59,462 nt of DNA from JAGWRA01 sp035534615 (GCA_035534615.1 DATLRO010000037.1:1-59462); one strand, 5' to 3'; shown: positions 30,749 to 40,598, counted from the first letter of the stretch. Translations and numbers: made by a program. The notes: generated by a model from the letters alone, not told the origin.

Positions 30749-30754
30749 AGTGTA
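30749..30754 (-). promoter_or_regulatory. -10-like box TACACT for bshB1-bshA
   Basis: On the minus strand TACACT preceded by GA, 46 bases before the bshB1 ATG at 30702. No matching -35. Confidence 0.4.
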
Positions 30755-30795
30755 TCGCAGGGAGCGGGCGGGCATGGGCGGTCCGGGCCGCCGCC

Positions 30796-33700
30796 TCAGC
30801 CTTCGTGGTGCATCGCGCGGTGGCCCATGGCGTCCGAGTGGCCGAAGGCCGGCCCGGGACCAGGGACCGCCTCGGGCTCGGCCAGGGGGGCCGGCCGTCG
30901 GGCGGGCCGGCGCCGGCGGAGGAACTGCTGGAAGGCGTCGACGTACACGTACACGACCGGCGTGATGTAGAGCGTCAGGAACTGCGAGAACAGGAGGCCG
31001 CCGACGACGGCCAGGCCGAGCGGCCGGCGGGATTCGGCGCCGGCGCCCGTGCCGAAGGCGATCGGAATCGTCGCCATCAGGGCGGCGGCGGTCGTCATCA
31101 TGATCGGCCGGAAGCGGATCACGGCGCCCTCGTAGATCGCGTCGAGCGCCGGCTTGTTCTCGCGCCGCTGCGCGTCGAGCGCGAAGTCGATCATCATGAT
31201 GCCGTTCTTCTTGACGAGGCCGACCAGCATGATGACGCCGACGAACGAGTACAGGTCGAGGTCGGTGTGGAACAGCAGCAGGGTCAGCAGGGCGCCGAAG
31301 CCGGCGGCCGGCAGGCCCGACAGGATCGTCAGCGGCTGCGTGAAGCTCTCGTACAGGATGCCGAGGACGATGTAGATCACCAGGACGGCGAGAATCAGCA
31401 GGATGCCGAGGCCGGTCAGCGACGACTGGAAGGCCTGGGCGGTTCCCTGGAAGCTCGTCGTGATGCCGGTCGGCAGATCCTCGCGCGCCGCGTGCTCCAC
31501 GGCCGCCAGCGCGGTGCCGAGCGACACGCCCGGCGCGAGGTTGAACGACAGGGTCACGGCCGGCAGCTGGCCGACGTGGTTGATCGACAGCGGGCCGGTC
31601 GTGGTGGTCAGCCGGGCGACGGAGGCGAGCGGCACGAGCTGGCCGGCGGATGACCGGATGTACAGCTGCTGCAGGGCGGACGGGGTGCTCTGGTACTTCG
31701 GCTCGAGCTGCATGATGACCTGGTACTCGTCGTTCGACGCGTAGATCATCGACACCTGACGGGAGCCGTACGCCGTGAACAGCGCGGTCTCGATCTGCGC
31801 GGCCGTCACGCCGAGCGCGGCCGCCTCGTTGCGATCGACCTCCACGTTGACCTGCGGCTTGCGCATCTGCAGGTCCGACGTGGCATCCTCGAGCTCCGGC
31901 AGCGCGCGCAGGCGGCGGAGGAACCGCGGCGCCTCGCGGTACAGCAGGCCCGTGTCCGGACTCTGCAGCGTGAACTGGTACTCGCTGTTCGAGAGGTGGC
32001 CGCCGATGTTGATCGGGGGCGGGTTCCGCAGAAAGACGCGGAGGCCTGGAATCTGCGCGAACTTCGGGCGCAGCTCCTGGATGATCTGGCTGGCGCTGAG
32101 CGGGCGCTCGCTCCGCGGCTTGAGCTGCAGGAACAGGAACCCCGAGCCGTCGTCGTTGACGTTCGACATGTAGTGGGCGACGTTCGGGTCGTGCCGGATG
32201 ATGTCCGCCGCCTCCTGCTGGCGGGCCTCCATGGCCTTGAACGCAATCCCCTCCGGCCCCTGCGTCGCCCCCATGATCAGCCCCTGGTCCTCGCTCGGCA
32301 CGAAGCCCTTGGGGACGATCGTGAACATCCAGGCGGTCGCGGCGATGATGGCGGCCGTGCCCACCATGACGATCCGGCCGTGGCGCAGCGCCCCCTGGAG
32401 GCTCCACTCGTACGCGCGCCGCAGGCCGTCGAAGGCGCGCTCCGAGACCCGATACAGCCGGCCGTGACGCGTCTCGGCGGCGGGCCGCAGGAAGCGGCTC
32501 GCCAGCATCGGCGTCAGCGTGAGGGACACGAAGCCCGACACGAGGATGGCCGAGGCGATCGTGACCGCGAACTCGTGCAGCAGCCGGCCCAGAATCCCGC
32601 CCATGAACAGCACGGGAATGAACACCGCGGTCAGCGAGAGCGTCATCGACAGAATCGTGAACGCGATCTCGCGCGAGCCGTCCAGCGAGGCCTGGAGCAC
32701 GCTCTTGCCCATCTCCAGGTGGCGGACGATGTTCTCCAGCATCACGATCGCATCGTCCACGACGAAGCCGACCGAGAGCGTGAGCGCCAGCAGCGACAGG
32801 TTGTCCAGGCTGTAGCCGAGCTCGTACATGACGGCGAAGGTGCCGACGAGCGAGAACGGCAGCGCGAGGCTGGGAATGATCGTCGCCGAGACGTTGCGCA
32901 GGAACAGGAAGATGACGAGGATGACCAGGAAGACCGTCAGGAGCAGCGTGCGCGTGACGTCGTTGACCGAGGCGCGGATGGACGTCGAATGGTCGTGCAG
33001 AATCCGCAGCTGCACCGCCGCCGGCATCTGGGCCCGGAACGTCGGCAGCAGGCGCCGGATCGCGTCGACGACCGCCACGGTATTCGTGCCGGGCTGCCGG
33101 TCCACCGCCAGCGCGATGGATCGGGACTGATCGAACCAGCTCGCCGTCTTGTCGTTCGCCACGCTGTCGAGCACCCGGCCCAGCGACCCGAGCCGCACCG
33201 GCGCGCCGTTCTTGTAGGCGACGATGAGCGGCCGGAACGCCGCGGCGTCCCGCAGCTGGCCGTTCGCCTGGACGGTGTAGGAGTGGTTGCGGCCGTAGAG
33301 CGTGCCGGTCGGCAGGTTCACGTTCCAGTTCTGCACGGCGCTGACCACCTGGTCGATGCCGATCTGGTGCGCCGCCAGCTTCTGCGGGTTCAGCTCGATC
33401 CGCACCGCGTACTTCTGCGCCCCGAAGACCGACACCTGTGCCACGCCGCTCACCATCGAGATCCGCTGCGCCACCGTCGTTTCCGCGTACTCGTCCAGAT
33501 CCGACAGCCGCATCGTCGGCGAGGTGAGCGCCAGGAAGAGGATGGGCGACGCTGCCGGATTCACCTTGCGGTAGGTCGGCGGGGTCGGCATGTTCGGCGG
33601 CAGCTGGTACGAGGCGGCCGCGATGGCCGACTGGACGTCCTGCGCCGCCGAGTTGATGTTCCGGCTCAGATCGAACTGCAGCGTGATCTGCGTCGAGCCG

Positions 33701-33957
33701 GTCGTGCTGCTGGAACTCATCGTGCTGACGCCGTTGATCGTGGAGAACTGCCGCTCCAGCGGCGTGGCCACCGATGCCGCCATCGTCTCGGGACTGGCGC
33801 CCGGGAGGTTCGCGTACACCGAGATGGTCGGGAAGTCCACGTTCGGCAGGTCGCTCACCGGCAGCGCGCGATACGCCACGATGCCAAACAGCAGAATCGC
33901 GAGCATGACCAGCGTGGTCATGACCGGGCGCCGTATGAACAGGGCCGAGATATTCAT
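30796..33957 (-). CDS. RND-family multidrug efflux transporter (AcrB/MdtB-like), solitary
   Basis: 1053 residues, full-length hydrophobe/amphiphile RND pump. It begins MNISALFIRRPVMTTLVM, followed by periplasmic porter loops and TM4 with the proton-relay Asp pair in LSVGFVVDDAIVMLENI. The C-terminal half repeats the fold (IMMIDFALDAQ, PIMMTTAAALMATIPIAFG). It resembles the MdtB/MdtC and AcrB group of inner-membrane exporters. No membrane-fusion protein or TolC-like gene is beside it, which is unusual for such pumps; partners must be encoded elsewhere. No Shine-Dalgarno is seen before ATG 33957. Confidence 0.93.
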   Translation of the reverse strand: MNISALFIRRPVMTTLVMLAILLFGIVAYRALPVSDLPNVDFPTISVYANLPGASPETMAASVATPLERQFSTINGVSTMSSSSTTGSTQITLQFDLSRNINSAAQDVQSAIAAASYQLPPNMPTPPTYRKVNPAASPILFLALTSPTMRLSDLDEYAETTVAQRISMVSGVAQVSVFGAQKYAVRIELNPQKLAAHQIGIDQVVSAVQNWNVNLPTGTLYGRNHSYTVQANGQLRDAAAFRPLIVAYKNGAPVRLGSLGRVLDSVANDKTASWFDQSRSIALAVDRQPGTNTVAVVDAIRRLLPTFRAQMPAAVQLRILHDHSTSIRASVNDVTRTLLLTVFLVILVIFLFLRNVSATIIPSLALPFSLVGTFAVMYELGYSLDNLSLLALTLSVGFVVDDAIVMLENIVRHLEMGKSVLQASLDGSREIAFTILSMTLSLTAVFIPVLFMGGILGRLLHEFAVTIASAILVSGFVSLTLTPMLASRFLRPAAETRHGRLYRVSERAFDGLRRAYEWSLQGALRHGRIVMVGTAAIIAATAWMFTIVPKGFVPSEDQGLIMGATQGPEGIAFKAMEARQQEAADIIRHDPNVAHYMSNVNDDGSGFLFLQLKPRSERPLSASQIIQELRPKFAQIPGLRVFLRNPPPINIGGHLSNSEYQFTLQSPDTGLLYREAPRFLRRLRALPELEDATSDLQMRKPQVNVEVDRNEAAALGVTAAQIETALFTAYGSRQVSMIYASNDEYQVIMQLEPKYQSTPSALQQLYIRSSAGQLVPLASVARLTTTTGPLSINHVGQLPAVTLSFNLAPGVSLGTALAAVEHAAREDLPTGITTSFQGTAQAFQSSLTGLGILLILAVLVIYIVLGILYESFTQPLTILSGLPAAGFGALLTLLLFHTDLDLYSFVGVIMLVGLVKKNGIMMIDFALDAQRRENKPALDAIYEGAVIRFRPIMMTTAAALMATIPIAFGTGAGAESRRPLGLAVVGGLLFSQFLTLYITPVVYVYVDAFQQFLRRRRPARRPAPLAEPEAVPGPGPAFGHSDAMGHRAMHHEG

Positions 33958-34255
33958 GGATGAGTATTCAGGCTGACACTCCGCCGGACCGCCGTGCCGG
34001 GCGACCGGACGGTCAGCCGGGGCGGGAGCGATGCCGAGAGGGCCCGTTTTCAGGCCGAATCGGTCGGCTTTCGGTCGGTCAGGCTTCGGTCAAGCACAGC
34101 CGTGCACAGCGGCAGCGACTCAACCGATATCCGGTATCGTGTAGGAAAAACGCAAGAATCGGACCAGCCCGTCCGCGCGGCTGGCTGAGTTCGGTGCATG
34201 ACCCGGATCGAGCGTCCGGAATCTGGCGACCGGCCCGCGCCGCCGGCCGCCAGGC
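33958..34255. other. Non-coding gap before the RND pump
   Basis: These 298 bases lie between the cytochrome operon stop and the RND pump start, both minus strand. No credible reading frame is seen. There are repeated TCGGTC-type words (34061-34092) and a small dyad CGATA-TCCGG-TATCG near 34120-34136. No convincing promoter or terminator. Confidence 0.5.
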
Positions 34256-35197
34256 TCAGGCGGAGGGCTGACGCCGGTACCAGCGGCGCCAGATGACCCG
34301 GTGCGCCCCGAGGCGCTGCGGGAGCCGGTTCACCACCGGCACGAACGGCACGAACAGCAGCAGCAGAAAGATGGCCGTCATGATCAGGCCGACCTGCAGA
34401 TCGCCGTTCGGCGATCTCGACATCGGCGGGACCTGATACAGGAACGTGTACGGCCAGAGCCACCAGGCGCCCGGATACGGGCCGGTCTCGTGGCTGATGC
34501 CCCACTGCGAGCCCAGCATGTCCAGGCGGCGCGCCACGGCGTGATCGACCGGCCCCTGGAAGAAGAGCAGCGCGCGCGTGAAGTCGAGCGTGTAGGGAAC
34601 CCGCCTGCCCCCGTCCAGCGCCCCTTCGAGCAGACCCGCCCGGCCGAGGGCGAGCATCCCGGCCATCATCGGTTCCACCGGCCCGTACGCGCCGGGAGGC
34701 AGACGGACCTCGCCGTTCACCACGGTCGCCTGCGCGAGCGCCGCCAGATAGGCGGTCGCCCAGGCGGATCGCGCGGCCGGCGTCGCGCGCCGGTACTGCG
34801 CCAGCGGAGCCGCCAGAGCGGGGTCGAGGATCGCGGCGCGGGCGAGCGGGCCCAGGACCAGCTGCCGGGCGTGGATGGGGATCGTGACCCCGAACAGCCG
34901 GGCGGGCGCCACACCCAGCACCTCCTGCGCGCCGGCGGCATCGGCCGTGTAGGGGGGACCGTAGTGCTGCAGGCCGCTCCTGCCGGCCAGCAGGCCGGCG
35001 GCCGTCTCGAGATACGCGATCGGCTGGCGCCGGGCCACGTCCTCGGCCCGGAGGGCCGGATCGTCGGGCGACTGGAAGACGACCGCCAGCGCGGTCACCA
35101 GCAGCGCGACGAGGCCGAACACCATCAGCGCCTCGCGGACGAGATCGTACGGTTTGAACGGCACGCCCCGGTAGTACGCCTCACCGCGAGGAGTCAT
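34256..35197 (-). CDS. Cytochrome b6f subunit IV-like protein with a large inserted domain
   Basis: 313 residues. The first 45 (YYRGVPFKPYDLVREALMVF, TM about 23-41, then SPDDPA) match the start of subunit IV, the C-terminal half of cytochrome b. Residues 242-290 (PGAWWLWPYTFLYQVPP, then TM about 268-288 and PVVNRLPQR) match its ef loop and next helix. Between them lie about 190 extra residues, probably periplasmic and largely helical. The quinol-site PEWY motif is replaced by PGAWW, with no Glu. ATG 35197 has GGAAAGG upstream and the gene overlaps the b6-like gene by 17 bases. The inserted domain is unassigned; a role in quinol oxidation is inference. Confidence 0.7.
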   Translation of the reverse strand: MTPRGEAYYRGVPFKPYDLVREALMVFGLVALLVTALAVVFQSPDDPALRAEDVARRQPIAYLETAAGLLAGRSGLQHYGPPYTADAAGAQEVLGVAPARLFGVTIPIHARQLVLGPLARAAILDPALAAPLAQYRRATPAARSAWATAYLAALAQATVVNGEVRLPPGAYGPVEPMMAGMLALGRAGLLEGALDGGRRVPYTLDFTRALLFFQGPVDHAVARRLDMLGSQWGISHETGPYPGAWWLWPYTFLYQVPPMSRSPNGDLQVGLIMTAIFLLLLFVPFVPVVNRLPQRLGAHRVIWRRWYRRQPSA

Positions 35198-35795
35198 GCC
35201 GTGCCTTTCCGCAGGCGGGCGGACGCACCGGGCCCTCGCGCCGGACGAGCGCCACGTGCACCACGGTCAGCAGCCCGAGCAGCAGCGGCAGCACGGCGAC
35301 GTGCAGCGTGAGCACCTGCGCGGTGTCCATCGTGTTGAAGAACGCGCCGACCCCGAGGGCGTTCATGGCGTCCTTCGACTGCACGGCGATCCACTGCGAG
35401 TCCCAGTTGGTCTGCGAGAGAAACCCCGTCAGACCGGTGAAGACCGCGAGGCCGAAGATCACGACGCCGATCATCCAGGTTTTCCATCGGCCGTCCCGCC
35501 AGGCGGTCATCAGGTACTTCGTGGCCAGATGAAGGACCATGCCGCCGAAGAACACCTGCACGCTCCAGAAGTGCAGCGAGTTGACGAAGTGGCCGGCGCC
35601 GGACGCGTGATACCAGTCCGGCCCGAACGCCGCGAGCACGACGCCGGTGACGACGAGCATCAGCAGCGCCGACAGTGTCGCCACCCCGAACAGGTACGCG
35701 GCCGAGTCGACGTAGACCGGCATGGCGGTCGGCAGCATCTCGTCGAGCGTGAAGGAGCCGGCCAGATACGCGCGAAGCCGTCCGGTGAGGTTCAT
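35181..35795 (-). CDS. Cytochrome b6-like (N-terminal cytochrome b) protein
   Basis: 204 residues, four or more TM helices. Two haem-binding His pairs are visible: LHFWSVQVFFGGMVLH (H-x13-H) and LHVAVLPLLLGLLTVVH (H-x14-H). The x14 spacing in the second pair is the b6 type; mitochondrial-type cytochrome b has x13. Conserved GFLSQTNWDSQWI also supports the family. It should hold two b haems in the inner membrane and oxidise or reduce quinone. ATG 35795 follows GGGAG and overlaps the stop of the 60-residue gene (ATGA). No Rieske or cytochrome f/c1 gene is adjacent. Confidence 0.85.
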   Translation of the reverse strand: MNLTGRLRAYLAGSFTLDEMLPTAMPVYVDSAAYLFGVATLSALLMLVVTGVVLAAFGPDWYHASGAGHFVNSLHFWSVQVFFGGMVLHLATKYLMTAWRDGRWKTWMIGVVIFGLAVFTGLTGFLSQTNWDSQWIAVQSKDAMNALGVGAFFNTMDTAQVLTLHVAVLPLLLGLLTVVHVALVRREGPVRPPACGKARHDSSR

Positions 35796-35974
35796 CGGGT
35801 CTCCCGGCGCGCGGGCGCGCCCGGCTCGAAGACGCGGGGCAGTCGGGTCGACAGGCCCGCGACGAGCGCCACGAGTACCACCAGCCAGGCCACGAGGTTG
35901 GGGATCGCCAGATTGAAGACGCTCCACGCGAGGTGCGGCACGGCGGGCAGGGCGTCAGGCGGAAGCGTCGGCAT
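35792..35974 (-). CDS. 60-residue single-TM protein, first gene of the cytochrome operon
   Basis: A short protein with one membrane helix (about residues 22-42, NLAIPNLVAWLVVLVALVAG), a short N-terminal segment rich in Pro and a basic C-terminus ending RRETR. The start ATG 35974 is preceded by GAGAGG at suitable distance. Its stop overlaps the b6-like ATG by four bases, so translation is coupled. By position it may be a small subunit of the complex, like the Pet or Qcr small subunits, though the sequence matches none I recognise. Confidence 0.65.
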   Translation of the reverse strand: MPTLPPDALPAVPHLAWSVFNLAIPNLVAWLVVLVALVAGLSTRLPRVFEPGAPARRETR

Positions 35975-35988
35975 GCGCGTCCTCTCTG

Positions 35989-36030
35989 TTCCGTGAACGG
36001 CCGGATGGCCGCGTGGGCCGTTCACGGGAA
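35989..36030. repeat. 12-bp perfect inverted repeat upstream of the cytochrome operon
   Basis: CCGTGAACGGCC (35991-36002) and GGCCGTTCACGG (36016-36027) are separated by 13 bases; with one bulge the arms extend to TTCC/GGAA. It sits just before the Shine-Dalgarno of the operon on the minus strand. It may be an operator or a leader hairpin. There is no T-run, so it is not a terminator. Confidence 0.85.
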
Positions 36031-36405
36031 GGAGGCTGCAAACGCGGAGCCATGGCGGCAGGACGGACGCGGGCCGGGCGTGCCGCGCCGCCGCGCCGCC
36101 GGGCCGGCGGGGACGCCTGCTGTGGTGGCCGCGCCGGCGACGCGAAGCTCTGGCGGCGGCGGGCCGCGGAATGACGAGGCGGGCGGCGTGCGGTACAGCG
36201 GTTGCTCTTTCACAACGGCCCGGACGACGTCCCACGAGCGGACGCGCCGCGCGTGGGCCGCCGCCCTGCACGCCGTTTCCCGCGTATCACCGCGGCGATT
36301 CCGTCCAGGCGGCCCGGTCTGCCGCTGACTGTCTTCCACGCGCGGCTGTATGACTTTGCGACAGGGCGGCTCGCTCCTGTCCTACCGGGCCGGCGCCGGG
36401 CGCCG
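36031..36405. other. Non-coding gap between acyltransferase and cytochrome operon
   Basis: 375 bases of very GC-rich sequence with no frame of protein-like composition on either strand. A GC hairpin without a T-run (around 36390-36405) lies just after the acyltransferase stop. I see no clear promoter for the cytochrome operon here. Confidence 0.5.
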
Positions 36406-37533
36406 TCAGGCGAGCGAGTAGATCACGCAGGCGGCAGCCGTCAGCTTCACCAGTCGCGTGGCCTGCGGGTAATCGTGCTTCACCCGGTGCCAGACCCACG
36501 CGAGCCCTGCCATGGCGGTGATGATGATGGCGATCCAGACGGCCGTGCCGGACAGATCGAGTCGTCCGCCGACGAGCTGGCGCAGGCCGGGATTCCAGGA
36601 CGATCCGTACACGATGAAGATGTGGATGAAGTAGATGATCAGCGATTCCTCGGCCAGCGCCTGCAGCACCGGCGGCAGCCGCCGGACGCGCCGGCTCGCG
36701 AGTGCGAACCCGGCGAGCAGCACCAGGGCCGATCCGGCGGTGACCAGGAACAGATAGGGACTCGTGCTCCAGAACCCGGCCCTGGCGAACGGACCGACGT
36801 GCAGGAGTTCGAGCGCGAGGCCCAGCACGATGGCGGCCGCCCCGCCGGCTGCCATCACGCCCTTCGTGAATGCCGGCAGCCGCCGTGCGCCCCATCCGGC
36901 GTACAGCCCGCCCAGCGCCGCCCCGAGCAAAAGGTAGCCGCCCCACGGCAGGAACGGGAACAGCGAGCCGGTCGCCGTCGACAGATAGGCGGCGAGCCCC
37001 ACCGGGACCGTGCCGGTGCCGTCGATGCCGGCGGCGAGCGGCGTGGCGGCCACGACGACCAGGCACAGTCCTGCCGTCGCCGCGATGAATCGCGTGCGGG
37101 TCCGCGCCACGAACACCAGCAGCTGCAGGAGCAGGAGCCCGGCGCCGATGCACTGCAGGATGTCGACCGTCAGGAAGTACCGCCAGTGCTCGGGCCGCAG
37201 GAACGCGAGATCCCGCAGGTGCGCGACCGGGAAGCGCATGGAGTACCCGAGCAGGATGAAGAACAGGAATCGGCCGACGCGGCGCAGCGTCCGCGTCGAG
37301 GCGCGCCGGTTCTCATCCCAGTGACGGCTCGTCGCCACCGTGAAGGCGAAGCCGGCCAGCAGCAGGAACAGGCGCGACGTCAGGCCGCGCAGGAACAGCC
37401 AGCTGTCGAACACCGGGCCGCTCGAATACTCCGGCGCGAGCAGCACGTTCAGCGTGTGTCCCTGAATCATGAACAGCACCGCCAGCGCGCGCGCGAGGTC
37501 GACGAACAGGACGCGCGACGAGGAGGGGGTCAT
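36406..37533 (-). CDS. Membrane acyltransferase-like protein (DUF1624/HGSNAT-like)
   Basis: 375 residues with about ten TM helices. The N-terminal FVDLARALAVLFMIQGHTLN and LFLLLAGFAF are typical of the heparan-alpha-glucosaminide N-acetyltransferase/DUF1624 and acyltransferase-3 groups, where the Arg and the GH in helix 1 are conserved. It may transfer an acyl group to a cell-envelope sugar; substrate unknown. ATG 37533 is chosen over 37590 because the sequence becomes conserved there and a -10 box lies seven bases upstream, implying a leaderless transcript; a weak GGAAAG is the only ribosome-site candidate. Confidence 0.75.
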   Translation of the reverse strand: MTPSSSRVLFVDLARALAVLFMIQGHTLNVLLAPEYSSGPVFDSWLFLRGLTSRLFLLLAGFAFTVATSRHWDENRRASTRTLRRVGRFLFFILLGYSMRFPVAHLRDLAFLRPEHWRYFLTVDILQCIGAGLLLLQLLVFVARTRTRFIAATAGLCLVVVAATPLAAGIDGTGTVPVGLAAYLSTATGSLFPFLPWGGYLLLGAALGGLYAGWGARRLPAFTKGVMAAGGAAAIVLGLALELLHVGPFARAGFWSTSPYLFLVTAGSALVLLAGFALASRRVRRLPPVLQALAEESLIIYFIHIFIVYGSSWNPGLRQLVGGRLDLSGTAVWIAIIITAMAGLAWVWHRVKHDYPQATRLVKLTAAACVIYSLA

Positions 37534-37540
37534 GCTTTCC

Positions 37541-37546
37541 AGTGTA
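37541..37546 (-). promoter_or_regulatory. -10-like box TACACT, near-leaderless
   Basis: On the minus strand TACACT preceded by GC, with only seven bases before the acyltransferase ATG at 37533. No -35. Confidence 0.5.
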
Positions 37547-37633
37547 GCGGAGCCGGGCTCCGCCGCGTGCGCCCCGCCCGCGGCTCGCACTTTCCGCGGC
37601 GGGGACCGGGGGGGCGGGGCTCCGCCCGATCGG

Positions 37634-37639
37634 CTAAGC
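37634..37639 (+). promoter_or_regulatory. -10-like box TAAGCT before the MscS gene
   Basis: TAAGCT preceded by GC, 19 bases before the ATG at 37659. No -35. Confidence 0.35.
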
Positions 37640-37658
37640 TCTGAGGTGGACGCCCCGG

Positions 37659-38749
37659 ATGAAGATGACCCGCTACCTCTCGACCGTCCACTGGCACGCC
37701 CTGATGGTGCCGGCCGCCGTGCTGGCGGCGACGGTGATCGCCGGCCTGGCGCTCAAGCGCCTCGTCTTCGGCGCGCTGCACCGCTGGGCGCAGCAGTGGT
37801 CGGCGCGGTTCGACGAAGTCGTCATCGGCCCGCTGGAAGGCTCGTTCATGCTCTGGATGCTCATGCTGGGCATCCATCTGGCGGCCCGTTCGTCGCGCCT
37901 GCCGGAACGGGTGGCGGACGACGTCAGTCAGACCGTGCTGATCCTCTGGATCATTTCGCTGGTGGTCGCCGCCGCCCGCGCCACCGACGGTCTCGTGAAG
38001 TACTCGGGCGCCGGCGCGCTGCCGGTCACGACTATCAGCCGGAACCTGGCCCGCCTGATCGTCCTGCTGCTCGGCATCATCATCGTCCTCAACGTCCTCG
38101 GGATCTCGGTCACGCCGCTGCTGACCGCCCTCGGCGTGGGCGGCCTCGCCGTCGCGCTCGCCCTGCAGGACACCCTCTCGAACCTGTTCGCCGGCCTGTA
38201 CATCAGCCTCGCCGGCCAGATCCGGCTGGGGGACTACGTCAAGCTGAACACCGGGGAAGAGGGGTACGTGGCGGACATCACGTGGCGCAGCACGACGTTC
38301 CGCGCGCTGGCGCACAATCTCGTGGTGGTGCCGAACTCGAAGCTCGCGCAGGCGATCGTCACCAATTACTCCCTGCCCGAGCGTCGGATGGCCGTGTCGA
38401 TTCCCGTCGGCGTGAGCTACGACTGCGATCCGGACGAGGTGGAGCGGCTGCTGCTCGAGGTGGCGGTCGGGGGAGTCGGAGACATCCCCGGTCTGCTGGA
38501 CGATCCGGCGCCCGTCGTCCGGTTCAATCCCGGGTTCGGCGACTCGTCGTTGAACTTCACGCTGGTGTTCCACGTCGCGGAGTTCTCGGAGCAGTACCGC
38601 GTGCAGCACGAACTCCGGAAGCGGATTCTGAAGCGGTTCCGCGCGGCGCAGATCGAGATCCCGTTCCCGACCCGGACCGTCCACGTGAAGGAGCTGCCCG
38701 AGCTGCGGATGGCCGGCGCCCAGGACGGGCGGACGCCGGCGTCACCGGA

Positions 38750-38771
<22 letters not shown>
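37659..38771 (+). CDS. MscS-family mechanosensitive channel
   Basis: 370 residues: four or so N-terminal TM helices, the pore helix and linker (LGVGGLAVALALQDTLSNLF, GLYIS) and a cytoplasmic beta/alpha-beta region (IRLGDYVKLNTGEEGYVADI; VVVPNSKLAQAIVTNYSLPE). It releases solutes during hypo-osmotic shock. Its end overlaps the convergent phosphoesterase gene tail-to-tail by 22 bases. ATG 37659 directly precedes the first basic residues and helix. Confidence 0.92.
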
Positions 38772-39625
<854 letters not shown>

Positions 39626-39631
39626 GGGGTG

Positions 39632-40438
39632 TCAGGCCGATCGATCGAGCAGGCCGGTCACGCCGGCCGCGATGGTGTCCGGGTCGGTCCAGACGAGCTC
39701 CATGCGGACGGTCGTGCCGGCCGGGCGGCGGACGGCGAGCGCCAGGCGGTGCGTCGGGGTCGGCCGCGCGAGTTCGAAATGCCAGCCGGCGGGGTCGTCC
39801 ACGATCGCCGGATCGAAGGCGATGGCCGGATTCGACGCGGACGCGAGCCGGAACGCGAAGTGGCGCAGCGGCAGGGCGAGGCCCATGCCCCGTGCCTTGA
39901 TGTACGCCTCCTTGAGCGTCCAGAAGTCGAAGAAGGCCGCCAGGCGCTCGGCGGCCGGCAGTCCTTCGAGTGCGTCGACCTCGGCCGGGGCGAAATACCG
40001 CTGCGCGATCTCGAGGTCGGCCGGGCGGCGCCGGTCCAGATACTCGACGTCGACGCCGACATCGCGCGCCAGCGTCACCGCGCAGGCGACGAGGCCGTCG
40101 GTGTGCGACAGGTTGAAGCGGAGCGGCGGGCCGCCCGCCGGCCCGGCGATTTCCGGCCGGCCGTACTCGTTGGTCTCGAACGTCCAGCGGTCGGGCGGGG
40201 TGCCGGTGTAGCGGGACAGGGTCGTGCGCACGAGCGCGTGCGCGACGAGAAACTGGCGCCGGTGCACGTCGAAGACGAACCGGCGGCAGCGGGCCCGCTC
40301 CTCGTCCGACAGGATCGCTTCGCAGCGGGCGCGGACGTCGGGGTTCATCGCGTCCGGGCCGGGACCGGCGCACCAGACGTGGATGGCGTCGGGCGCGAGC
40401 GGGGCGGGCGAAGTCGTGAAGTCGTCCGGCATCGCCAT
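39632..40438 (-). CDS. 4'-phosphopantetheinyl transferase (Sfp-type)
   Basis: 268 residues. The Sfp-type magnesium/CoA motifs are visible: VGVDVEYLD and FWTLKEAYIKARGMGL, with upstream FNLSHTDGLVACAV. It attaches the phosphopantetheine arm to carrier proteins of fatty acid, polyketide or peptide synthesis in the cytoplasm. Start ATG 40438 or 40432 (M-A-M): a TATAGT -10 box ends five bases before the first, so a leaderless start at 40432 is likely. No carrier-protein gene is in the window. Confidence 0.9.
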   Translation of the reverse strand: MAMPDDFTTSPAPLAPDAIHVWCAGPGPDAMNPDVRARCEAILSDEERARCRRFVFDVHRRQFLVAHALVRTTLSRYTGTPPDRWTFETNEYGRPEIAGPAGGPPLRFNLSHTDGLVACAVTLARDVGVDVEYLDRRRPADLEIAQRYFAPAEVDALEGLPAAERLAAFFDFWTLKEAYIKARGMGLALPLRHFAFRLASASNPAIAFDPAIVDDPAGWHFELARPTPTHRLALAVRRPAGTTVRMELVWTDPDTIAAGVTGLLDRSA

Positions 40439-40443
40439 GGCCG

Positions 40444-40449
40444 ACTATA
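40444..40449 (-). promoter_or_regulatory. -10 box TATAGT, near-leaderless phosphopantetheinyl transferase
   Basis: On the minus strand TATAGT preceded by GC, five bases before ATG 40438 and eleven before ATG 40432. No Shine-Dalgarno fits between. Confidence 0.55.
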
Positions 40450-40519
40450 GCATGCGACCGCGCCGCGGCCCGCTCGGGCGGGCCTCCGCCGGGATTGGCG
40501 CGCCTGCACGACGGGGAAG

Positions 40520-40525
40520 TACACT
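40520..40525 (+). promoter_or_regulatory. -10-like box TACACT for kup
   Basis: TACACT, 73 bases before the kup ATG. A TTGGCG at 40495-40500 could serve as -35, but the 19-base spacing is long. Confidence 0.45.
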
Positions 40526-40598
40526 GCGCGTTCCGGGTGCCCCCCGGGGCCGGGGCCAGAGGGCCCCCGCCCCGTGTTCGGATGGTGCGCTGTCGACA

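Noticed and set aside
35989..36030. The inverted repeat considered as a terminator
   Set aside because: There is no T-run on either strand after the stem and it lies upstream, not downstream, of the nearest gene.
36031..36405. Search for a Rieske or cytochrome c gene in the gap upstream of the cytochrome operon
   Set aside because: No frame contains a CxxCH haem motif or Rieske CTH/CSCH boxes; the stretch appears non-coding.
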